A DNA stretch of 5,092 nucleotides from Spartobacteria bacterium UBA6821. GTDB lineage: Bacteria; Verrucomicrobiota; Verrucomicrobiia; Chthoniobacterales; UBA6821. The DNA is taken from the NCBI GenBank assembly GCA_002452515.1, contig DKEN01000059.1:10398-15489 (forward strand). Reading direction: 5' to 3'. Every line of letters starts with the position of its first letter. Position 1 is the stretch's first letter. Position numbers and translations under genes: made by a program. Below, piece by piece: positions 1 through 4,491 of the stretch. The notes under the pieces were generated by a model, which was given only the letters and a program-made list of their open reading frames with translations, had not been told where the DNA came from and made no database searches.

Positions 1-1
1 A

Positions 2-274
2 GCGCAATACTATCAAAGAGTTAATGCAGAAAAAGAAGAAAAAGAAGAAAAAAACCCAATAAACGTCATATTTGGATTAATAGTCATGGGAGGCATAGGA
101 ATAATTATTATACTCCCCTTCTTGGCTACCATTATTTCATTAAAAAATATGAGAGGTGCAGCACTACCACTCTGGCTTATTCTCATTTGGGTCATCCCAA
201 TCGCTGGATCACTTCTTGCTATCTTTGTAGCTCTCCAAGAGAAAAACCGCAATAGAGGTGTAATTGAACGCTGA
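2..274 (+). CDS. C-terminal part of a small two-helix membrane protein (5' end outside window)
   Basis: The frame is open from the left edge to a TGA at 272-274, giving about 90 residues, so the true start lies upstream; the ATG at 86 is probably internal. What is visible is a lysine/glutamate-rich charged stretch (KEEKEEK, encoded by an A-rich repeat at about 30-53) and two hydrophobic segments: about residues 23-41 (starting near VIFGLIVMGG and rich in I and L) and about residues 51-72 (PLWLILIWVIPIAGSLLAIF). A short charged tail, EKNRNRGVIER, follows. The W-x(3)-P-x(2)-G pattern in the second helix resembles the two-helix PLDc_N-type membrane domain found in many small bacterial membrane proteins; this is a resemblance only. 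The base composition is clearly more AT-rich than the genes to the right, which hints at a different origin. The function is unknown. A 4-bp hairpin at 269-281 followed by TTTT is too weak to call a terminator. Confidence 0.6.
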   Translation, partial: AQYYQRVNAEKEEKEEKNPINVIFGLIVMGGIGIIIILPFLATIISLKNMRGAALPLWLILIWVIPIAGSLLAIFVALQEKNRNRGVIER

Positions 275-322
275 ATTAGCGAGTTTTCTAACCGCCACAT
301 TTTCGAGTTTCTGTTCATGGAA

Positions 323-395
323 TCGTCGAGTCCCGAAAATTACAGTGTAGCTCCTCCTGAATAAAGGAGCCCTTAAGCACTTAGCGACTCGACGA
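323..395. repeat. 73-nt inverted-repeat element, possible structured RNA
   Basis: The ends are a perfect 10-bp inverted repeat: TCGTCGAGTC at 323-332 and GACTCGACGA at 386-395. A second nested stem, GCTCCT (350-355) with AGGAGC (365-370), closes a 9-nt loop. A short pairing of AGTG (344-347) with CACT (378-381) could stack between them. No credible ORF covers it. The length is tRNA-like, but there is no T-arm consensus and no D-arm, so it is not a tRNA. It ends only 8 nt before the terminator at 404-435. It could be a structured 3' UTR of the left gene, a small RNA, or a palindromic element inserted in a gap. Confidence 0.5.
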
Positions 396-403
396 AGAAA
401 CGA

Positions 404-435
404 AAAACCCGCCCTGAATCAACAAGGCGGGTTTT
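404..435. terminator. Strong bidirectional intrinsic terminator
   Basis: AAAACCCGCC at 404-413 pairs perfectly with GGCGGGTTTT at 426-435 over a 12-nt loop. The GC-rich core, with A residues on the left arm and T residues on the right arm, makes it work in both directions. It closes transcription coming from the left gene and from the inverted-repeat element, and separates them from the IS remnant. Confidence 0.85.
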
Positions 436-986
436 CTATTGAGGCAATCGATGCCTTATGCCGCATCTCGGCGTGAACCACTATGAAAAGATGACATAGG
501 TTTCGTAGCGTATTGGTATGACGAGTACGACAGCAGGAGATCAAATTTTGATCCAGGATAGCCTTGGACGGGTAAGAATACCGAGATGGAGGCAGGTAGC
601 GTTGCTTGAGGAGTACGAGAAGAGCGGGATGAGTGGAGCCTTTGCCGAGCACCTGGGGATCAAGTATCAGACCTTTGCTACCTGGGCACAGAAGAAGAGA
701 AAAAGAGCCAGGGTTGAGCAAAAAGCACCAGAGGAGAGACACCCGGTGCAATGGATGTAGGCGGTGGCGGCAAGTCCTGAAGGAGAAGCGATGAAGACTG
801 GGGTTCTGATCGTGCAGCTTGCTGGAGGAGCGGTGATGCAAATAGGTGACATTAAGGGAGCGCTCCTACTCATCTCCGCGGCAATGGTCTCAGCTTGTTG
901 AACAACGGTCTTAACGGCCTCTTCGGTTAGGTCTGGTGGATATGCGCAAACTATGAAACAAGCTTATCAGGCTTGGTGGCATAGCT
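436..986 (+). mobile_element. Degenerate IS66-family insertion sequence remnant (boundaries uncertain)
   Basis: The anchor is the IS66-type tnpA reading at 518-901. The 80 nt before it hold no gene; the stretch around 472-515 (GTGAACCACTATGAAAAGATG and the following CGTAGCGT) has the look of an IS66 left end leading into tnpA, but I cannot find a clear GTAAGCG-type terminal repeat. The 85 nt after tnpA carry no intact tnpB, and the large tnpC transposase is absent. A short reading, NNGLNGLFG then stop (about 901-930), recalls the RKGFNGLFGL motif near the start of TnpB and may be a scar of it; this is speculative. The element cannot move by itself. Both limits are approximate. Confidence 0.45.
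518..901 (+). pseudogene. tnpA: IS66-family accessory protein TnpA, broken by an in-frame amber codon
   Basis: From the ATG at 518 the frame gives 80 residues to a TAG at 758-760. Residues 28-62 form a helix-turn-helix of the IS66 TnpA type: LLEEYEKSGMSGAFAEHLG followed by IKYQTFATWAQKKRKR. TnpA is the small DNA-binding accessory protein encoded upstream of tnpB and tnpC in IS66 elements. Reading through the TAG in the same frame gives another 46 codons to TGA 899-901, starting AVAASPEGEAMKTG and continuing VLIVQLAGGAVMQIGD. This fits the usual TnpA C-terminus, where a conserved 'EAV' follows the tryptophan and a 'L-P/A-GGA-x-x-x-I-x-D' strand comes later. The simplest explanation is a single GAG-to-TAG change in an otherwise complete gene of about 127 codons. 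No good ribosome binding site precedes the ATG. No intact tnpB or tnpC follows. A truncated but still expressed 80-residue protein is possible. Confidence 0.7.
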
Positions 987-1454
987 GTGGCAGAGGAACT
1001 TCACACCACCCATCGTTATCGCCTTTCCGGCGAGGGAATGCCGTGGAGTTCCACTTCCAATGTGATTTCTGCTATCCTCTCTGTTTTTTGCGCGTCGAAG
1101 TCTTCCACTCTTAATCTAGGGCTTCCAGATGAGTTTATGCCCTGTCCGGCTTCCGATGAGAGATTCAGGAATGCTGCTGCTCAGATAGTCGAGCAAGCAC
1201 CGGGTATCTGGCTATCTGTTCTTGGAGGCCAATCCGATATCGCTCGGGAAATCTTCTTGGCCAATCTCCCCAACATTCGAGTTGCCCACCATGATGGAGC
1301 GATCGCTGTCAGCCTGCCTGCTCTCGAAGCCCAGACGTTTCTTCATGATCAATTTTGTGCCCTGCTTCACGCAGGCGTTTCCGAAGCCGATGCCATCAAG
1401 GAGATCCATGCTCTTTCGCTGAACTGTGGCATGGCGGCCGATGCTTGGCGGTAG
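987..1454 (+). CDS. Unrecognised 155-aa protein, first of two tandem paralogues
   Basis: I do not recognise the family. It is cytoplasmic by appearance: no signal peptide and no membrane segment. It aligns with the product of 1709-2206. Shared blocks are SDERFRNAA (residues 56-64; SDSRFREFA in the partner), LPNI at 94-97 followed four residues later by a HH pair (101-102), and V-S-x3-L-E at 108-114. The spacing between blocks is nearly the same in both, with one 4-residue difference between HH and VS. That conservation argues that both are real genes. The GTG start at 987 is preceded by GGTGG at 975-979, spaced 7 nt, and an in-frame stop sits at 954-956. ATG 1038 is an alternative, but its purine-rich site is too close. 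It starts just after the IS66 remnant and ends at a terminator (1477-1503), so it is probably transcribed alone. The stop is TAG 1452-1454. Confidence 0.65.
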   Translation: MAEELHTTHRYRLSGEGMPWSSTSNVISAILSVFCASKSSTLNLGLPDEFMPCPASDERFRNAAAQIVEQAPGIWLSVLGGQSDIAREIFLANLPNIRVAHHDGAIAVSLPALEAQTFLHDQFCALLHAGVSEADAIKEIHALSLNCGMAADAWR

Positions 1455-1476
1455 TTGTTTCCTTTACCTGCCTGTT

Positions 1477-1503
1477 GAAGAGCCGTGTAGGCTCTTCTGT
1501 TTT
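1477..1503 (+). terminator. Intrinsic terminator of the 987-1454 gene
   Basis: GAAGAGCC at 1477-1484 pairs perfectly with GGCTCTTC at 1490-1497 over the 5-nt loop GTGTA, followed by TGTTTTC. It starts 22 nt after the stop codon. It separates the two paralogous genes into independent transcripts. Confidence 0.8.
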
Positions 1504-1693
1504 CGATACTCATTGGATCTAAACATCTGGGATCAAGAATCTGTCTTTATTGCCAGAACAACTCCGGAGATCTGTGCAATTGTTTCTCCAGAATTCACTG
1601 CAAACATATAAAATAGCCCTTTTGTGCTGCCCCTATCAGTTCCAGAGAAGGAGGTTTATTTTCCTCCATAGTGACACGTTTTTTTCAGAGAGC
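1504..1693. other. Intergenic region between the paralogues, no gene seen
   Basis: No supported gene lies here. It contains an AT-rich patch with a TATAAA sequence at 1607-1612 that has no well-spaced -35 box, a short hairpin GGAGG (1650-1654) with CCTCC (1663-1667) over an AT loop, a GTGACA sequence at 1671-1676, and a T-run at 1679-1685 just ahead of the extended -10 promoter. The hairpin plus T-run is not a good terminator because 11 nt separate them. The ORF that covers the first part overlaps a terminator and is treated as noise. Confidence 0.5.
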
Positions 1694-1702
1694 TGATATA
1701 AT
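1694..1702 (+). promoter_or_regulatory. Perfect extended -10 promoter of the second paralogue
   Basis: TGATATAAT matches the extended -10 consensus TGnTATAAT at every position. A GTGACA -35-like box (1671-1676; five of six bases) lies 20 nt upstream, which is too far to be optimal, but extended -10 promoters can do without a -35. Transcription would begin about 7 nt after the box, near 1709, which is exactly the GTG chosen as the start codon of the next gene. The mRNA would therefore be leaderless or have a very short leader. Confidence 0.65.
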
Positions 1703-1708
1703 GGGGAT

Positions 1709-2206
1709 GTGGATGGGTTGCCCGAAATGCTTCATTTTCGCCTTCGGCATACGCCGAGGGCTAATCGCGCCCCAGCTCCAGGTCGGTTCCTTTTTGATTT
1801 AAGCTCCCGCCATTTATCCGGCGATGTCATGCATCTGGCGGCAAGTATTCTGCGAGATGACCCGGATTCTAACGAGCTCGACATCTTCTTGGATGGCACC
1901 CCCAACACACCCAATGTTGTCTCAGACTCCAGATTTCGCGAATTCGCCAGCTTGCTCGATATAGCCCTGCCTTCATGGCCCATTCTTCTTGTTCGGCAAT
2001 CCCCAATCACTCCCCTATTAGTTCTTGCCGCTTTGCCCAACATTTCCATTTTCCATCATCCCCATACCGACACATGGGATGTATCGGTTTCTCGTCATGA
2101 TTTAGAAGGGAGACTTCTTACCCTTGCATCCAATCTTGGGCGCTCCTTTACTAGAGAAGAACGCACCAAGATGCTTTTTGGCTTGGTTGAGGATTTGCAG
2201 GATTAG
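1709..2206 (+). CDS. Unrecognised 165-aa protein, second of two tandem paralogues
   Basis: The family is unknown to me. It aligns with the 987-1454 product through SDSRFREFA (residues 72-80), LPNI (109-112), HH (116-117) and VSRHDLE (127-133). The N-terminal region before these blocks aligns more weakly: RFLF here against RYRL in the partner, then AASIL against ISAIL. The C-terminus is helical and charged (FTREERTKMLFGLVEDLQD), while the partner ends in a different, shorter tail. No signal peptide or membrane segment is visible. The start is uncertain. GTG 1709 is the first start after the in-frame stop at 1694-1696 and coincides with the expected transcription start, so translation may be leaderless. 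ATG 1727 and ATG 1829 are alternatives, neither with a good Shine-Dalgarno. The stop is TAG 2204-2206, and no clear terminator follows. Confidence 0.65.
   Translation: MDGLPEMLHFRLRHTPRANRAPAPGRFLFDLSSRHLSGDVMHLAASILRDDPDSNELDIFLDGTPNTPNVVSDSRFREFASLLDIALPSWPILLVRQSPITPLLVLAALPNISIFHHPHTDTWDVSVSRHDLEGRLLTLASNLGRSFTREERTKMLFGLVEDLQD
1741..1759 (+). other. Hairpin near the 5' end of the second paralogue's mRNA
   Basis: CCTTCGGC (1741-1748) pairs with GCCGAGG (1753-1759) over the loop ATAC, with one bulged T. It lies about 32 nt after the predicted transcription start, inside the coding region if GTG 1709 or ATG 1727 is used. It could slow early translation or mark a leader if the true start is ATG 1829. 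It may also be chance in a GC-rich stretch. Confidence 0.3.
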
Positions 2207-2454
2207 ACCCCATCAAATCGTAGGTTGCTCCCGTTTCAGAATTCCAGCCCCGAGATGGTTTCTGAGAGGTTCAAAAAAGCATCTCAAACGCCTAAAAAAC
2301 GGCCGATTCTCTTCAATGTTGAGACAAGTTGAAAATCCCGATGGCTGCGGAACCGCATATTTACAGGGTGTACCAACTTTAAATCCACTTTGTCTCATCT
2401 TTCAGCAGCACATTGTTTCAAAAACAAATGCACCGCACATCCTGATCAAAGAAG
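2207..2454. other. Intergenic region with a long-range inverted repeat, no gene seen
   Basis: This holds no convincing gene; the 61-codon minus-strand ORF (2213-2398) has no recognisable family or start signal. An inverted repeat pairs GAGACAAGT (2321-2329) with AC(T)TTGTCTC (2387-2396), nine pairs with one bulged T, and encloses a compact hairpin TGCGG-AA-CCGCA (2345-2356). Further left, GAGATG (2252-2257) and CATCTC (2280-2285) pair over a long loop. A weak AT-rich dyad sits at 2411-2430 on the 3' side of the tRNA gene. None is a standard terminator. Confidence 0.4.
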
Positions 2455-2538
2455 TGGTGCTCGGGGAGGGACTCGAACCCTCATGCCTTTCGGCATGCGC
2501 CCCTTAAACGCACGTGTCTGCCATTTCACCACCCGAGC
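2455..2538 (-). tRNA. tRNA-Leu, anticodon AAG by best fold, CCA encoded
   Basis: Read on the minus strand, the acceptor stem GCTCGGG/CCCGAGC is perfect (7 bp). The D-arm is GTG/CAC, and the T-arm is GAGGG-TTCGAGT-CCCTC. The long class II variable arm, TGCC-GAAA-GGCA, is typical of leucine tRNA. Discriminator A is at 2458 and an encoded CCA at 2455-2457. Counting from the D-arm, the anticodon stem is TGCGT/GCGCA with a U-G pair at its base and the loop is TTAAGGG, so positions 34-36 read AAG with G37, fitting CUN leucine codons. Shifting the loop by one base would give UAA, but that creates a G-G mismatch at the stem base, upsets the D-arm count, and puts G at position 37 where UUR-reading tRNAs usually have A. 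A34 would normally be deaminated to inosine by TadA. It is a monocistronic gene with its own promoter on the right. Confidence 0.93.
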
Positions 2539-2551
2539 AATTGGGGGGCAC

Positions 2552-2579
2552 ATCTTACGATGGGTGTCACAGGGATCAA
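2552..2579 (-). promoter_or_regulatory. Probable promoter of the tRNA-Leu gene
   Basis: On the minus strand, a -35 box TTGATC (2579-2574) is separated by 16 nt from a -10 box TAAGAT (2557-2552). The mature tRNA begins 13 nt after the -10 box, leaving a short 5' leader of about 6 nt. Each box matches four of six consensus bases; the position relative to the tRNA is the main support. Confidence 0.45.
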
Positions 2580-2680
2580 GATAAAATCTCCTCGAGAGAC
2601 GGCATTGACAGAAATGATGGCCTTGTAATTGCTTCCTATCATGCTGATTGGAAACCATCTGATTCACGCCACTCCACTGT

Positions 2681-2698
2681 GGGGTTGATAGCAACCTC
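2681..2698. repeat. Small dyad overlapping the -35 box of the surface-protein promoter
   Basis: GGTTG (2683-2687) and CAACC (2692-2696) form an inverted repeat over ATAG, extendable by one G-T and one G-C pair. It overlaps the -35 box TTGATA at 2685-2690. It could be a repressor operator, but it is short and may be chance. Confidence 0.3.
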
Positions 2699-2712
2699 CC
2701 AATGGGTATAGA
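2685..2712 (+). promoter_or_regulatory. Probable promoter of the PEP-CTERM repeat protein
   Basis: TTGATA (2685-2690, five of six) is followed after 16 nt by TATAGA (2707-2712, four of six). Transcription would start near 2719, about 15 nt before the ATG at 2734. The leader has no Shine-Dalgarno, only AACCTCTTTACG before the start, so the gene would have a short leader without a canonical ribosome site. Confidence 0.45.
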
Positions 2713-2733
2713 AAAAGCCACAACCTCTTTACG

Positions 2734-4419
2734 ATGAAAAAACCCTCGCTTCCCCTATTGCTGGTTGCCCTTTGTTCAATACTTTCACCAAATTTATTGT
2801 CAGCCTCCACAACGACATTCTGGACGGGGGCGGTTGATGGGGATCTTGGAAATTCCAACAACTGGTCACCGATCGCCAATCCCTATACCCCCGCGTCCGA
2901 CAGCGATCTGATTTTTAGCTCCAGTGCAAACACTAACCTGACCGGGATCCTGCCGGTAATTTATGTTTCATCTCTTACCTTTAATGCAAACGCCCCCTCC
3001 TACACCTTTCATGTTCCCTACGCACAGGGCTTCACAATCGATGGCGGCGGCATCGTCAACAACTCGGGCGTCACCCAGACTCTCTCCATTGATGCGGGAA
3101 ATGTCACATTTAACAACAGCCCCACCCTTACGGGTGCCACGATTGCGGTCAACGGCTCGACCTCGAATAACAACTATGGGGCACTCTATCTTTTTGGAAC
3201 CACGAGTGCCGGTAACTCGACGATCATCAACAATGCCGGTACGATTGCTGGTGGCGGTGGGGGGTTCACCATCATCGGGAACACCACCACCCTTTCCAAT
3301 GCCACGGTGATCAATAACGGCGGCGTTGGCCAGAATGGCTATATCACCATTAACGGCAGCGCCGGAAATGCTACACTCATCGCAAATGGAGGAGCCTCGA
3401 CAAATCAATCTGGCGGGGTCATCGACTTTCAGGGGGGCACCGGAGCCAATGCAACGATCACCGTGAATGGGGGAAGCGGCTCCAATGCACTAGCAGGCGG
3501 AATAGCATTTCAATACAACTCCTCAGCAGGGAGCGCGACGGTAACGTTGAATGGGGGAACAAACGGTGGGGCGGGAGCCTATGCTTTATTCGAAAACACA
3601 GCCTCGGGAGGGACTTCAAAATTTGTGGTGAACAGCCATGCTACTCTGGATATCAGCCTAGTGGACTATACAAATACGGTCAGCTTCGGCTCTGTGGAAG
3701 GAGCCGGAACAATTGATCTCGGCGGCCGGAAAATTCAGATTGGAAGCCTCAACACCTCCACCTCGATTTCCGGGCTCATCTCGGATGCCGGCCTTGGCGG
3801 TCAGACCGGAGGTTCGCTTGAAAAGATAGGTTCAGGCACATTGAATCTCCTTAACAACGACACCTACACCGGGGGTACAATCATCACGGCGGGAGCGCTT
3901 GCTGTGAACGGCTCCATTCAAGGTTCAACTGAAGTAAAAAATGGTGCCACTCTGAAGGGAACAGGAACGATTTATGGCACTGTGACAGTGGATGCAGGCG
4001 GGACAATCTCGCCGGGCAACAGTCCCGGGACCATCACGATGCGGAGTCTCATTCTCACGAACACCTCCATTCTGGACTTCGAGCTCGGCACGACAAGCGA
4101 CAAGGTCGTCATCACCACCAGCGGCGGACTCACACTCGCCGGCATTCTGAACATCTCGGACTCCGGCGGGTTCAATACCAACGCGCCCTATGTGCTCTTC
4201 AATTATACGGGACCCGTGACGAACAATGGCCTCCAGATTGGCACCGTTCCAGCGGGTTATCTAGCGAGTGATTTTTCGTTTAGCTTGACCAACGGACAGA
4301 TTAATTTTCTTTACTCACCGGTCCCCGAACCAACGACCGTAGTGCAGTTTTTCCTGAGCGCCATGCTACTAGTACCCCTTCTCCTTCGCAGACGCATCCC
4401 ACTCGGAAGGAATGCTTAA
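2734..4419 (+). CDS. Exported autotransporter-associated beta-strand repeat protein with PEP-CTERM anchor
   Basis: This is a complete 561-residue protein. Residues 1-24 are a Sec signal peptide: MKKP, a leucine-rich core, then LLSA, with cleavage expected near 24/25. The mature start TTTFWTGAVDGDLGNSNNWS is typical of large bacterial surface beta-strand proteins (W-x-G...NW). Residues 135-294 hold six degenerate repeats. Residues about 361-389 (SLEKIGSGTLNLLNNDTYTG, then GTIITAGAL) match the autotransporter-associated repeat, followed by the usual GGTISPGNSPGTIT at 422-435. The tail has PVPEPTT (529-535), a hydrophobic helix (536-551) and RRR (552-554). This is the tripartite PEP-CTERM signal, recognised by an exosortase in the inner membrane that processes exported proteins. 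No C-terminal autotransporter barrel is present, so this is not a self-secreting autotransporter. The likely fold is a beta-helix exposed on the surface or in the matrix. The rich G, N, T and S content fits. The ligand or role is unknown. Confidence 0.92.
   Translation: MKKPSLPLLLVALCSILSPNLLSASTTTFWTGAVDGDLGNSNNWSPIANPYTPASDSDLIFSSSANTNLTGILPVIYVSSLTFNANAPSYTFHVPYAQGFTIDGGGIVNNSGVTQTLSIDAGNVTFNNSPTLTGATIAVNGSTSNNNYGALYLFGTTSAGNSTIINNAGTIAGGGGGFTIIGNTTTLSNATVINNGGVGQNGYITINGSAGNATLIANGGASTNQSGGVIDFQGGTGANATITVNGGSGSNALAGGIAFQYNSSAGSATVTLNGGTNGGAGAYALFENTASGGTSKFVVNSHATLDISLVDYTNTVSFGSVEGAGTIDLGGRKIQIGSLNTSTSISGLISDAGLGGQTGGSLEKIGSGTLNLLNNDTYTGGTIITAGALAVNGSIQGSTEVKNGATLKGTGTIYGTVTVDAGGTISPGNSPGTITMRSLILTNTSILDFELGTTSDKVVITTSGGLTLAGILNISDSGGFNTNAPYVLFNYTGPVTNNGLQIGTVPAGYLASDFSFSLTNGQINFLYSPVPEPTTVVQFFLSAMLLVPLLLRRRIPLGRNA
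3136..3615 (+). repeat. Six tandem 23-28-residue protein repeats inside the surface protein
   Basis: Each unit begins [A/S]-T-[I/V/L]-x2-N-[G/A], has a glycine-rich turn, usually an aromatic (F or Y), and ends in S/T-A-G or a similar turn. Units start at residues 135 (ATIAVNG), 162 (STIINNAG), 190 (ATVINNGG), 213 (ATLIANGG), 240 (ATITVNGG) and 268 (ATVTLNGG), with lengths 27, 28, 23, 27, 28 and 27. The pattern fits successive beta-helix coils. The repeats have diverged at DNA level, so they are old and not a recent expansion. Confidence 0.75.
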
Positions 4420-4491
4420 TTGACAGGCTCCGACACTGGCTGCCGGATAAGAGGGTTGATTGGTAAACTCACTTGTTGAGCCACAAAATTT

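Noticed and set aside
323..395. tRNA or integron attC site
   Set aside because: The length and terminal stem fit a tRNA, but D-arm and T-loop consensus are missing; the RYYYAAC and GTTRRRY core sites of an attC are also absent.
419..841. 140-codon minus-strand ORF
   Set aside because: It is antisense to the IS66 tnpA reading, runs into the terminator, and has a cysteine, histidine and arginine-rich composition typical of a shadow frame.
1426..1611. 61-codon ORF overlapping the end of the first paralogue
   Set aside because: It crosses the terminator at 1477-1503 and shows no domain or ribosome site.
2124..2507. 127-codon plus-strand ORF
   Set aside because: It overlaps the end of the second paralogue, crosses the inverted repeats and runs into the tRNA; no homology pattern is visible.
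2390..2584. Plus-strand ORF reading GGTRTLMPFGMRP and so on
   Set aside because: It is the antisense translation of the tRNA-Leu gene, a well-known kind of false protein.
2605..2631. Perfect TTGACA as a -35 box for the surface-protein gene
   Set aside because: No acceptable -10 lies 16-18 nt downstream, and the TTGATA/TATAGA pair nearer the gene fits better.
2446..2721. 91-codon minus-strand ORF
   Set aside because: It spans the tRNA gene and both promoters and has no family resemblance.
2968..3408. Long minus-strand ORF inside the surface-protein gene
   Set aside because: It is a shadow of the repeat-rich coding frame and has no independent signals.
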